From: Wolfiporia cocos
Lineage: Eukaryota; Basidiomycota; Agaricomycetes; Polyporales; Phaeolaceae
Assembly: GCA_029448655.1 (NCBI GenBank)
Contig: JACCLO010000027.1
Coordinates: 94,368-158,367 of the forward strand
Length of the DNA: 64,000 nt
Direction: 5' to 3'
Position numbers and translations under genes: made by a program. Below the pieces are notes generated by a model. It saw nothing but the letters and a program-made list of their open reading frames with translations. It ran no database searches and was not told the DNA's origin. Positions 22,001 through 33,880 of the stretch are shown one piece after another. Numbering within the stretch: position 1 is the stretch's first letter; every line of letters begins with the position of its first letter.

Positions 22001-23232
22001 CGCCAAATATAGCTCCAACATGTAATGTCATCAAAACACCCCTTGATAAAGCTGGTACATCACCGCCTTATCTATCGTGTACGTGCTTATGTAGACCACC
22101 TCGTACTTCTGTCCCACACTATGTGGCTCACAGTAAAACCCCGTGAAGTCCACTAGCTGACACACCCGGGAGACGTGCATGTAGCTCTTTGATTGGCTCA
22201 GCCTTTGAACCTTCCACTCATCCGCAGTCAGCAACGCAAATCTTAGGATCCACTCATTGCTTATGTCAGCCATTGTACCACTTGGCCCTTCTTGCACACC
22301 TTGATTCCCATGTTGATCCAGTAGTGTGATGTGTCCATCTGCCTGCTGTTGAATGCGCTCAGCATGTCCACCAACTGCAGCCTCTGCTGCGCACAGTCCC
22401 TGATCGCATGCTATGTTGTATTCTTCGACTTTCAAATCTCGTGCACAAAAAACCCTTACTGGAATTGTCGGATGCAGTCCATGCATTGAATAAGGTGTCC
22501 TTTGAACATCTCTAGCAGATGCCAGTTGATGTCCAAGCTTGACAGATGCAGCTTGCCCTCCGTGTACTGGCAGCGCATCAATGCCACCTTGTACGTCGAT
22601 GGCCAGTGCGCAATTATCTCTGGCGCTGTTGCAATCACCGCTGGCCTTAGACATATGCTGTAGAACGGCTTCAAGTCTTCTTGTGTTACTGTCAGTTGCT
22701 TGCGTGGATCGTACATTCCTGGAAAGAAAAGCCACATCTGCTGTCAGTTTCTCATCTTGCAGAACAGCATGTTTGAAATCTTGTGAAGTGGCATCTGTTC
22801 GTCCATGTTCTAATCACTGACAAAATGTCTGTTAGCTCACAAATTTCTACAGACATCAATGGTGGCCGATCCACCCCAACATGCACAGGCACAGACAGGT
22901 GCACCGTTTTTGTCAGTGTGTCTCTGAAGTTCAGTACTGGAAAGATGGCCAGTGCAATGCAAAATGGCAAGTCCCGCAATATTATGGTTAGTGAATCATA
23001 GTTTCTGAACACCTTGATCTTATGACAGTGCTAAACCGTGTTCGTTTCTATTTACGAATTCATCATCATCTGAATCCCGTTTTTCTTTTTTTTTGTTTTG
23101 CCCAGCCAATACAAAGTTGATGAATGCCTTAATGTCTGGGTTCTCTTTGGCCAAAAGGTTCTTTGTCCTTTTGACAAATGAAGGAAGTGACATTGTGTGG
23201 CATGGCAGGTTCTTGTCAGGAAAAGGTTGCAT
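22001..23232 (-). pseudogene. N-terminal part of the same dead Agaricomycete gene
   Basis: Minus-strand coding that would join 9480-10860 if LTR J were absent. A start at about 23232-23190 gives LPSFVKRTKNLLAKENPDIK with a Lys-rich and acidic segment; then HLSVPVHVGVDRPPLMS (about 22890), EDLKPFYSICLRPAVIATAP and WPSTYKVALMRC (about 22560-22670), GFFVHEI (about 22450), and YISTYTIDKAVMYQLYQGV (about 22090-22035). Disabling stops include TGA at 22432-22434 right after GFFVHEI and TAG at 22411-22413; both fit C-to-T changes of Arg and Gln codons, since open frame continues past each. The pieces lie in several frames, some probably split by short introns. Family identity is from memory and unverified; no catalytic motif is recognised. 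Confidence 0.55.
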
Positions 23233-23389
23233 GTATTAGCAGGTCTAGAATATGATGTAAAAGTTGTAGCAGTTGGTTTTGAGCAAATTGAAATTCAACA
23301 GGATGGCAGGGGATGCTAGCTTAAAAGGAGAGTAGTTGATCATGTTTATAATATGTATGATAGGAAGTCATGATGTTTGCTTGTCTGTT

Positions 23390-23655
23390 AGCTGATCTGC
23401 TATGATTTTTCTGTTTCTTAATTTAATGTGAAGAAGGTTAAAATGAGGTAGGTAGAAATGTGTGTCTATTATTTTGGAGATATGTGAATTTTAGATGAAA
23501 TTAGTTGGAGATGTGGGAATTTGAATTGCAGTTATGTGGGTTTATGTGAATTGTGAATGAATTTATGAGGGCTTGTTTGGGGTTAATTTGAATTGTTTAA
23601 ATTTAATATCAATTGTTTAATAATTAATCAATTAATTTGTATTTTAGGGGTTATG
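23390..23655 (+). repeat. Fossil chromosome end: AT-rich block plus TTAGGGGTTA
   Basis: The T/G-rich block ends AATTTGTATTTTAGGGGTTA (repeat part 23644-23653), almost the same as the true chromosome end, AATTTTGCATTTTAGGGGTTA, at 63848-63870. Orientation is the same. Only one and a half telomere units remain before unrelated sequence begins. Confidence 0.7.
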
Positions 23656-23858
23656 AGACGCCATAGGGTGTCTAACCCTGCAGTCTCACCACTAGGGTGC
23701 CATCCCTAGCTAGGGCATGACCCCTACAGTACTACTGCCTTGTTCACTACTGTATCTATTTATCCTGCAGTAGTAGCACAATTGTGCGCCCAGCTATTCT
23801 GCAATTGGACGTGCCATGTATTCAACCAGTGGTGCCTACATGGCAGCTCACACACTGT

Positions 23859-23966
23859 GTCCGACCATGTCGGACGTGGATGTCCACTGCTGGGTGGGGT
23901 CACATGCGGCTATGGGTAGATAGACGCTCACCCAGCGGTGGACATCCACATCCGACATGGCCGGAC
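23859..23966. repeat. Long hairpin (38-bp arms)
   Basis: Arms 23859-23896 and 23929-23966 are inverted copies with 35 of 38 matches and a 32-base loop. All three differences are transitions. Each arm also contains a short palindrome of the type TCCGACNATGTCGGA. The same motif recurs through the minisatellite at 24236-25030. Confidence 0.85.
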
Positions 23967-24235
23967 GGACAAGGGTGTCAAAGTTGATGTCACAAAATAT
24001 TGAGTCATTCTGCTTCAGCAAGCCAGATATCATGCTTGGATCCTCTCACAGTGAATCTGAAGGGAACACAGGACCAGTATGAGAGGGAGGAGGAGGAGTG
24101 GAGGCTGCACAGATGGAGATGGGATGAGGACTCAATGAACATTGATGATGATGAGAGCCCTGTTGCCAAAGACTTTACTGATGAGAGTGGGGATGCCGAG
24201 GTGGATTTGGATTTAGTGAAGGTGCTGAAGATATT

Positions 24236-25030
24236 CAAACCGTGAAGCCAACTCTGACAGGCCAAAAAATCCGACAATGTCGGATGCTCATGTCCACCAC
24301 TGGGTGGGCGTCTATTTATCGCAATAATATACAGGCCAATAGATTACTAGAAATGTGCAGAAATGCGAAATTATGCAGCAGAAATACCTGGATTGGAAGA
24401 AATTTTCAAACCACGAAGCCAACTCTGACAGGCCAAAAAATCCGGCAATGTTGGATATGCATGTCCACCACCGGGTGGGTGTCTATTATTCAAGCCATGA
24501 AGCCAACTCTGACAGGCCAAAAAATCCGGCAATGTTGGATGCTCATGTCCACCATGGGTGGGCGTCTATTTATCGCAGTAATATACAGGCCAATAGATTA
24601 CTAGAAATGTGCAGAAATGCAAAATTACACAGCAGAAATACCTGGATTGGAAGAAATTTTTAAACCGCGAAGCCAACTCTGACAGGCCAAAAAATCCGAC
24701 AATGTCGGATGCTCATGTCCACCACTGGGTGGGCGTCTATAATTCAAACCACGAAGCCAACTCTGACAGGCCAAAACATCCAGCAATGTCGGATGCTCAT
24801 GTCCACCACTGGGTGGGCGTCTATTTATCGCAGTAATATACAGGCCAATAGATCACCAAAAAATCACAGAAATGCGAAATTATGCAGCAGAAATACCTGG
24901 ATTAGAAGAAATTTTTAAACCGTGAAGCCAACTCTGACAGGCCAAAAAATCCGGCAATGTCGGATGCTCATGTCCACCATGGGTGGGCGTCTATTTATCG
25001 CAGTAATATACAGGCCAATAGATCAACCGT
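24236..25030 (+). repeat. Minisatellite with alternating about 170/85-bp periods
   Basis: GAAGCCAACTCTGACAGGCC recurs at about 24244, 24414, 24498, 24668, 24753 and 24924. Intervals alternate between about 170 and 85 bases because every other unit also carries a module with ATATACAGGCCAATAGAT. Each core has the palindrome ATCCGACAATGTCGGAT and the motif TGTCCACCACTGGGTGGGCG. Open frames through it are by-products of the repeat. Confidence 0.85.
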
Positions 25031-25340
25031 AAATGACAAATTATGCAGCAAAAATACATGAATAAAACAGAAAATTAAAGCTGCAGAGCCAGATGCAGTA
25101 GGCTCAAAGCCCCAGTCATGTTGGATTCATTGTGCATCCAATATAGGACACCCATTCATTGCAGAAAATAGAGGCAATTTATTTTGATCTTAACCTTCTG
25201 CTAGATTCATTTGGTTCTGCTTCATAATTTTGTGTTTCTATGGATCTGTTGGCATAGCAAGTGCACTGTTGGCTGTGTTAAATAGGTCTCTTGAGTGCAT
25301 AGTGTACTCAACCTGGTCTGATCCATTTGTCTGTTGTGTC
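25031..25340. repeat. Diverged copies of the minisatellite spacer
   Basis: Degenerate sequence related to the neighbouring repeat, switching to the opposite orientation near 25190 (motifs such as GCTTCATAATTTTGTGTTTCTATGG). It is split from the similar region 25949-26570 by a solo LTR. No gene seen. Confidence 0.5.
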
Positions 25341-25345
25341 CAGTA

Positions 25346-25943
25346 TGACACAGACATACCATCTGTGGGACTGGCCCATAGCCACGGTAGTCTTAATAGC
25401 CCTACGCCGTATTCCAAGGTCCATGGCACCTGTGGAGAGGCGGGGGTGACAAGCGAGTCTTGATGGCAGTACGCCGGGTGACAAAGCTGACGTCCCTAGA
25501 CAAGCGAGCCAAGGACTAGGAGAGGAATGGCAGCCCACAAGATAGCATGAAAGAGGGTGTCATTACCCTACGTCGAGAATGCTAAACATGAGGATGCAAG
25601 TCCTCATGCTAGCGCATATATACATGGGGGTGCACCAGTACCTACGAGCCTGTCCTAAGGCACGAGGGTCTGTGCGTGTAATGCAGAGAGAAGGTAACAT
25701 AATGACAAGGCACCAGTAATGGCGCCGAGTCATGTGGCATAGGGGTAGAGACGCCAGTAATGGCACTCTGGCATAACATGATGGAAGACGCCTGTAGGGG
25801 CGCTTCCACATAGAGGGTGGTGTCGGTAATGGCGCCCATGCATAAGGTGAGTGACGCTACTGAGGATAGCTACTTACAAGGCGTAGAATGGCGTAATAAA
25901 TCCTATAAAAAGTAGCGGCGACATCCCAGAATAATCTGTGACA
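25346..25943 (-). mobile_element. Solo LTR F (598 bp), TSD CAGTA
   Basis: It begins TGACACAG and ends AATCTGTGACA, flanked by perfect CAGTA at 25341-25345 and 25944-25948. The minus-strand promoter has CGCACAGACCC (about 25666-25676), CATGTATATATGCG near 25624, and an ATGAGGA...TCCTCAT dyad just before the predicted start. It inserted into the diverged satellite. Confidence 0.88.
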
Positions 25944-25948
25944 CAGTA

Positions 25949-26570
25949 CTGCAATTTCAATCTGCTACAATTTTTGCATTTCTGTGCTACACAGTTTTGT
26001 ATTTTGTCAGTCTATTGCTATGTGAAAGATGCCATTTACTGCAGGAATAGGTGCCCAAGAGCATGTGCACAGAATATGCAGCCATGTGGAATCCCTTTGT
26101 TGTGCTGCGTCTGGCTCTGTAATTTTGACCTTTTATTCTATGCATGTTTTACTGCTGCATGATGCATTGGCATGAAAGGTAGACCATTTGCAGTGATAAA
26201 TACTCACCCTACAGTAGGTGCACATGGCATCCAACCATGTTGAATGTATTTGGAGGTTCTATGACACTCTACAATTTCAATCTGCAGCCATACATGTATT
26301 TCTTTCGGTACACAATTTCATGTTTTTGTCAGTCTATTGCCGTGTGGATTAGACCTTCCATAGCAATAAATAGGCACCATAGAGTGGTTCACGGGGCACT
26401 CAATGATGTTGAATAGATATTCTATATTGGTTTACAATTTCAATCTGCACTCATATTTGCATTTTTCTGCTGCATAATTTCACATTTCTGTAGGTCTATT
26501 GCCACATGAATTGAATCATCTACAGCAGCAAATAGACACAGTAGAGTGGGTGCACAGGTCAGATGCTATG
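25949..26570 (-). repeat. Inverted, diverged satellite copies, period about 145-190 bp
   Basis: At least three copies of a unit starting ACAATTTCAATCTGC, followed by GCATTTCTG, TGTCAGTCTATTGC and CAGCAATAAATAGGCAC-like stretches. It is the reverse-oriented relative of the 24236-25030 repeat (GCAGAAATGCGAAATTATGCAGCAG read backwards). Sequence 26571-27080 adds nothing recognisable. Confidence 0.6.
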
Positions 26571-27179
26571 GGTATATATTGAAGCCGATTGGATCTACCA
26601 TAGTTTTTCTAGAGTGTACTGCAGGCATTTGAGGGTCAGAGAGGCTACAGAATGGGGAGGTGATGAGTATCAGCACCATCATGTGACTTGATTGACATAC
26701 CTTTTGGGCTGTGGCTGAGCTTCCAAGATAGGTAGTCCAAACTCCCAGAGGCTGTTCTGGGAGATCTGGTTGGCAGATTTTGATAATTGGAGGGTTGTGA
26801 CAGTTATTGTCAGGATTTTACATTCAAAAGACTTGTGTCTGGGATTATCTTTTACATTTTATGCTTCAACCATCACATACCACACAGGCACTTATGTGTC
26901 ACATGATGGTTTTCTTACAGGGCTACAATATTGCATATCAACTTGCGGCTGTGGGAATAGCTTAGATAAGCATTATCATGGTACCAGATTGTATAACTAT
27001 AGTTACAAGCCACCAGAACGCGCCTAGCTTAGAAGTACAGTCTAGATCACAACAAATTTGAAGGTACATGAGATACACAGCGACACAGAGCTACATCTGT
27101 GTCTGTTGCCTATCTTCAGAGCCTATAAGGTAACACCAAAATGGCTGTCTTGGTTGCTAAGGTTGCATCACAGACTAGC

Positions 27180-27505
27180 AAGGGTATAACGTAGAGAATG
27201 TGTTGTAGATGAGCAGACATGGTAATGAGATGCAAGACTGGGGGCACATGCACCCCAAGTCGAGTATATTCAGACTGAGGTTGTAAGACCTCAGCATATG
27301 GTATATATGCATCGGGGATCACTACACTAAGTAATTGGACCAGCCCTAAAGGCATGGTCTGTGCACGATGTATGATACCCTGTATGTAAGCAGTCACATC
27401 TAGATGACCAGGCTGAGGTATATCTAACTCTGCTACTTACAATGTAATCTACTGTAGGTTCAAGCTGGGGTAGAGCGGCTGACCCATGTCACAGGATCTG
27501 TGACA
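27180..27505 (-). repeat. LTR remnant with promoter module
   Basis: On the minus strand it has GTGCACAGACCATGCCTTTAGGGC (27342-27365), TATATACC near 27302 and a CTGAGGTCTTACAACCTCAG hairpin (27276-27295). It ends near CTGTGACA at 27505; the left boundary is not clear. Sequence 27506-28140 shows no gene or element that I recognise. Confidence 0.5.
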
Positions 27506-28139
27506 CATGGTCACTTGATTATTGTTACGGATCAAATATCTGTTTAGCTGAAATAACCAAGTGGAGTTACTCAGCATATTGAGTAGTGCACTACTCATTG
27601 GACTCCACAGAGTCAGAGTGTGGATATAGAAGCTGGGCACTTGATTGCTCAAGCCTTTGAGAATGAGTATAAGATGCTTGTTATTCAACAAGGTTGAGCT
27701 GAGGAACTTGATCAGTATGTACATCAAGTTTTATACTGTGATTCGATAATCGGGGTCATAGTGTCCTTGGTACTGCTACTATTAAGTCCATCGAGCTAGC
27801 ATTCTAAGTAACAAATGAGAAGTGCTGCAGTTGAGCATGACAAGGAATGAAACAGAGAAGACATATGATTAGACATACGATATCAGCTAGAAGGCAACAA
27901 GACAGTAAGTAGACTATGGGCATAGGATTGTTATACATGAAACAGGGGCCTATGGTTGAGTGGAGGTCCGTAGAATAGAGCACACAGTGGAGCGGTTGAA
28001 GGCCAAGTCCTGATACACAGTGAGGTGTCAAAGAAATAAACTGAGTGTACCTGCAAAGACCATAACAATTATCAGACACATCTCAAACACACTACCAAGC
28101 TGGTTTATATCAGTGGTCTGGGTACATTTTCATGGCCTG

Positions 28140-28382
28140 CTAACTAACATCTTTTGTCATACTGGACAAACAAGGACCTACAGTCCCATACACAACCATG
28201 ATTTGGATCATTCATTATAGGGCGTCCAAACAAATGTGTGCTTGTCATTACTTGCTTATGCACAGACCATCTAGCTTCAGGGCAGACGATTACTGATCGC
28301 TGCACCTTATGTATATAAGCTTGACTTCTAAGGTGTACTTTCCTTAGAACCGTTTTGTCACACTAATCCAATGTCTTAGTTG
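28140..28382 (+). repeat. LTR remnant, plus orientation
   Basis: GCACAGACCATCTAG at about 28260-28274 is followed by CAGGGCAG, TATATAAG near 28312 and the dyad CTAAGG...CCTTAG at 28329-28348; the predicted start AGAACCG falls 34 bases after the TATA. Flanked on the right by LTR H2. Confidence 0.5.
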
Positions 28383-31037
28383 TGTCACAGAATTCTCTGT
28401 GAGGGGTTCTCGACATCCCTTTCTGTATTGTGGAAGTGCCCCTAGGCATGGGGCTAAGTCTTAGCGTACAGTTTCCTCTCGTCCGCTCCTTGTTATCTTA
28501 TCAGACCACCCGACCCAGTAGATTAGCACTGTAGGGTAGCACGCGTCTCAGGTACTTACATCACGGTCACACTATGTACATGTTACATTACGGTAGTTAC
28601 TCATCATGTGCTCCCTTAGTTACTGCACACAGGCTATGACTTTAGGGCCAGCCATTAGGTAGTTACCTCATGTATATAAGTATGTCGACTTGTTGCCTTA
28701 TGCCTCAAGTCTAAGATTCTCGGCATTAACACAAGATAACACTTACTTGATATGTTCTTGGTATTTGCTGGTGAGGCAAGGGATAAGCAGGTGTTAAGCA
28801 GGATACGTTGAGTGGTTAACTCGTAGTATGAATGCAATGAATAGAACTGAGGCAATAGCGCTCAGCAAGTCTAGTATATATACATGATAAATAAGACCCC
28901 TAACAGTCTTATTAGGTAATACTGGTGTCCGTTTTCGTATGTACAAGTCCCCAGGTACCTAAGTACTTAGTAATATACGATAAATACATATACCGATCAA
29001 AACCGGGATATAGAAAGGCGGCGTAGGCCGCACGAATGGCGTTTTGCGCTCTTGTCATTACAAAGACGGGGCGTGACCAAAGCCCGGTCCGCTGACGTTT
29101 ATACGCTGACTGCTTCCGGATGGAATGTCCGATTGGCTGGAACTAGACATGTGACTGATGGTAACTACTAGTGATAAGATAAGACCGTCGTTACGGGAGA
29201 TAACGCGGCCATCATTCGGCACGTATGTAACCGTTAACTTATGAACCCGATAAGCTAGTTATTGGTCTAGAAAGTCGTAGATAATTCGTAGAATTGCCGG
29301 AAAAATAGTAAGAAATATAGGGAAACTAGGAGAATTCTTGTGACATTACCCCCCCCTTAGATTTCAACGACCCCGTTGAGAGTAGAAGTTGTGCTAGAGC
29401 CCATTGAAGGGTTAGACTTTTACGATTTTTCCACTTTTATCGTCCTGTCGATCCAAAACCTTGTGTACCGCGCTTGGTTGGCTTGTTGAACTGCTCGTTG
29501 TAGGGCCCACTTCCATGTAGGTGAGGTCGAATTTCTTTCTCGAACTTCTCCTTGGTCATGGATTCCTGTATTTCGGGCGTGATCGCTACTTCGCAGATTA
29601 GCTGGGCAATTCTGTCGCCTTTCTTTACTTGGTACGGGTCTCCAGTGAGGTTCATCAACATGACAAAGACTTCTCCGCGGTAGTCATGGTCTATTACACC
29701 TGCGAGGACATCAATGCCCTTTTTTGCAAGTCCAGACCTTGGCGCTATCCGACCGTATGTCCCATAAGGAACTTTGATACGAATATCGGTGGGGACCGAG
29801 GCGGATTTCCATGAATTAATTAGGATATCCTGCGCGGCGTATAGGTCATAGCCGATCGCATCGGTTGTTCCCCTGGTTGGTAGTTTGCCATTGACTCCTA
29901 CTTCGATTTCCAAGTCTTCGTTGAACTCAACATCGGAATGTACCCATTGCCCTGTAAAAGGGTCGCGCTTGTAGTACACTTTCGGTTGTGTAGGGTCGAC
30001 ATCGTCTCGATATTGGGGCCAGTCATCGGGCCAGACACATGTGTCCGAGTCCCAATCTGGTGAATCAGGGTCGAAAACGGCTATGGTCTGCCGTGTTCCG
30101 CCGAGTCTAGTTGATCGGCGAAGGGGTTGATTTGGGTCGGTACTAAGGGCTGAATATTTTGCCTTGTACTCGTCCAGAATCTCCTTAGCGTTAGCCAAAT
30201 GTTCCTCGATTTCCCACGTGTCTTCCGCAGGTCCGGTGCCTTTTCAATGGATAAGGTATTCCCACCGACCGCGTCGGTTACGGTGGTCGAGAATGGCTTC
30301 CACTTCCCATTCTTCCGGGTCTTCCATTTCCGTTGGCTTGTCAGCCGCGGGAGGATGACTTTTCTGACCTTCGATGGTTGATTCCTTGTACATGACCAGT
30401 TTTGAAGCATGGAACACAGGGTGGTAAGCCCTATATTGTGCGTCCATGTACACCTTGAACGTTACCGGTCCCAATTTTTCCGTAATTCGGAATGGGCCGA
30501 TGTAGCGAGGGGCTAGACTTCTTTCGGTGTCTTGCCAACTTCATACGTCCACGAGTACTTTGTCGCCCACTTTGAAGGGGACAACTTGCTTCTTTTGGTC
30601 GTAGTACCAGGACCATCTTTCGGCTGCAATTTTCATTGCCGCCTTAGCTTTCTCTTGTGCAGAGAACCGTGTGTTCGCAATTTCTACTAAGTCTTTGTTT
30701 CGACTTGGTTCGAAACTGCTTGGTCCTGCAATAGGATGACGACCTAATTCTACCAGGAACGGAGATTCCTTGGTAGTTTCGCTGGCTGCATTATTGTACG
30801 CAAATTCCGCTGTTGGCAGGAGCTCCGACCAGTTATCTTTTTGGTACGTATTGATATAGCACCGTAGATACTGTTCGAGTATTTGGTTTACTCGTTCGGT
30901 TTGTCCGTCTGCCTGCGGGTGGTACGCAGTAGTCATCGACCTTTGAATTCCCAGCAGGGTGCACCATTCACCAAATAGTTTTGAGGCGAATTGTGTTCCT
31001 CTGTCCGATACTATCTGTTTTGGCAACCCGTGTAAGG

Positions 31038-32922
31038 TGACACAGACTCACTGTCTGTGCGACCCCTGGGCTCAGGGGGATCCATACAGGCCTACAATCG
31101 AGGCTACAAGGCACCGCGCCAGCGCTGAACGCAGAGGCTCATGCACGCATGTCATACGTCGAGATGGCAGCGGCGGCTCACAGACAAGGTAGACGAGATA
31201 TGGGCCCCGGGCCAGTAGATCACACAGCAATAAGCGAGAAAGGGTTATGCACCATTGTCGAGAATCTGAGAGATGGGGTGTAAGCCCACATCTCGTCGTA
31301 TTATATACATGCTTGTGTATACTACCGAGACCGCCCTAAAGACGTGGTCTGTGCACCGCTATCTAATGGGTCATGTGCTAGGTAACGAGACATGTAACAA
31401 TGTGACCATATGTGACGGTACCTGAGGCGCGCGCTACCCTACAGCGCTAACCAAACGACCAGGTGACCTGCAATAACTGGGAGACGCCGGAGGTGGCTAC
31501 AGCGCAGAGACGCGGCGTACGCCTAGCGCCGCGCGTGCGTCCTATAGCGAGGGAGTCCAGACCTGCATAGAGAAAGTCTGTGACATTACCCCCCCTCTCG
31601 AAAAACGTCGTCCCTGACGTTCTACCTTGAATCCTACGACGCTCGCTACCTTGGTTGCTTGTTTAACACACGGCTCATGTGGTTCATGAGGAGCTTCCAT
31701 GTGCACGGTCCGTCCGCCGGTGGTGGAGCGAAGTGAGCTAGCCTGCAGGAAGAATTGGGAGTTCCACTCATCCCGGATTCCTTACATCCCCCAACGTGAG
31801 TCGACGAGGCGTGTCAGCGGTGAGCGGGCCCATCGGAGTTGGGTAATGGCCAATCATTCCGCTCCTAGGACTGACGCCGACATGGCTACGCGTGGCCTAC
31901 CGACCTCGGGGTATGTGGTTCGCTCGTTGGTATTCGATAGTCTTGTCGTGGTGGATTGCTTTCTGACCTTCGTGATCGTCGGTGTGGGGTTGGGTACCCT
32001 TGCGGGACCCTTCGCATACCCACTGATCATCAGTTCTTGGTGATACCCTGCCGCCCAGGGGTAAGTGGCCGGACTGCCCTAGACCTCCACACGCGCGCGC
32101 ATTCCCTTTGCAGGGGTGACGGCGGCGGGTCCTCAAACGGGGCTTACGTCGGTCGACCCCTTCTACCTTGCGTTCGAAAGGGGGCGGTCTTGCTTACTCA
32201 CTCCGCACGGGTACTTCGCCTGGTGTAACGCTTCGTGGGGGCTCGTAAGACTACGGACCTCTGGTGCTTCTACCAGAGGCTGCCCCGCCGCGTTGCCATG
32301 GCACCCTATACGTGGAGAACCCTCGGCCCCAGCGCAGGTGGCGCCGGAGGGGAGGTAAGATATCTCTCAGATTATGACACAGACTCACTGTCTGTGCGAC
32401 CCCTGGGCTCAGGGGGATCCATACAGGCCTACAATCGAGGCTACAAGGCACCGCGCCAGCGCTGAACGCAGAGGCTCATGCACGCATGTCATACGTCGAG
32501 ATGGCAGCGGCGGCTCACAGACAAGGTAGACGAGATATGGGCCCCGGGCCAGTAGATCACACAGCAATAAGCGAGAAAGGGTTATGCACCATTGTCGAGA
32601 ATCTGAGAGATGGGGTGTAAGCCCACATCTCGTCGTATTATATACATGCTTGTGTATACTACCGAGACCGCCCTAAAGACGTGGTCTGTGCACCGCTATC
32701 TAATGGGTCATGTGCTAGGTAACGAGACATGTAACAATGTGACCATATGTGACGGTACCTGAGGCGCGCGCTACCCTACAGCGCTAACCAAACGACCAGG
32801 TGACCTGCAATAACTGGGAGACGCCGGAGGTGGCTACAGCGCAGAGACGCGGCGTACGCCTAGCGCCGCGCGTGCGTCCTATAGCGAGGGAGTCCAGACC
32901 TGCATAGAGAAAGTCTGTGACA
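31038..32922 (-). mobile_element. Element D: short non-autonomous LTR retrotransposon
   Basis: Two 548-bp LTRs (31038-31585 and 32375-32922), identical by eye, enclose only 789 bp; perfect TAAGG duplications at 31033-31037 and 32923-32927. It has a polypurine tract (minus strand GAGAGGGGGGGTAA, abutting the LTR) and a self-priming site (32362-32373, complementary over 12 bases to LTR 32600-32611). No gag, pol or ORF0 coding. It is a TRIM/SMART-like passenger and must use proteins of an autonomous element. Inserted in the integrase region of C. Confidence 0.93.
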
Positions 32923-33880
32923 TAAGGGATATACCTTTTGATAGAGTATCGTAGCTAGGTCTTTTGTTGAGAAGGTATTTTCTATTGGGAAAAACCTTGC
33001 TCTTTTGGTCAACCGATCCACTACGACCATGATTGCGTCATGCATTCCCGATGGGGGTAGCTGAGTGATCAGGTCTATTGTCGCCACTTCCCACGGGCCT
33101 GACAGCACCGGTAAGGGTTGCAGGGGGCCGTACGGCTTCTGCGGGTGGTTCTTCATACGTTGGCATGTGTCACATCCGTCTACGTATTTTTTGACGTAAA
33201 CGAACATTCCGGGCCACCAATAGTTGCGGCTTAGCAATTCGTACGTTTTGTAGCGTCCGAAATGCCCAGCTGACTTGTGATCGTGATGATACTCGACCAC
33301 TTGCCGTCTGATATCCGCTGGTGTAGCTGGAACGTAGACTTTGCCTCTTCGGAGGAGTAACCCTCCTTCGTGGTTCCATTCTGATAGGTCCTTTTTGAAT
33401 TCACGAGGGCCGGATGAGAGCAGCTCCTTGTAGTCTTTTGTGACCTTGTCGTCTAGCAACGCTTTGCGAATCTCTCGGAGTATGGATTCGTCTTCCGATT
33501 GTGGGGCAGCATGGGAGGTATCAAGAGCCATTGCCATGTACTCTTGCTCGAACCACTCAGGTTTCAGAAGAACCTGGTCGCGATTATCGAGATCCACCCC
33601 CTCCTCATGGTCTGGCCGCCTGGACAGAGGATCCGCGGTTAGCATTGTTTTGCCAGGTTTGTGCTTCATTTGGAAGTTGAAGCGTGAGAGGTACAGTGCC
33701 CAACGGGCTTGTCGTCTCGTCAGTTTTTGCGCCGTTTTGAAATAGGTCAGGTTTAGATGATCCGACCATATCTCGAATTTTTCAGGGTGTCCCTCTAGGT
33801 AGTGTCTCCACTCCTCTAGAGCCCTGATGACAGCCAACATTTCCTTGTCGTAGATCTCGTAGTTCCTTTCCGGGGCACTT

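Noticed and set aside
22001..23232. Telomere-linked RecQ helicase (TLH) N-terminal region
   Set aside because: Position near an old telomere suggested it, but no helicase motif is present, and the visible motifs fit an uncharacterised Agaricomycete family better.
24242..24918. Repetitive open frames of 70-120 codons
   Set aside because: They arise from the minisatellite unit; frame changes between units and no start context.
24236..25030. CRISPR-like alternation of repeats and spacers
   Set aside because: Eukaryotic context, repeat units of 85 bases with repeated rather than unique spacers, and no cas genes.
31699..32465. Overlapping open frames in element D interior
   Set aside because: Short, in several frames and both strands, without similarity to retroelement proteins.
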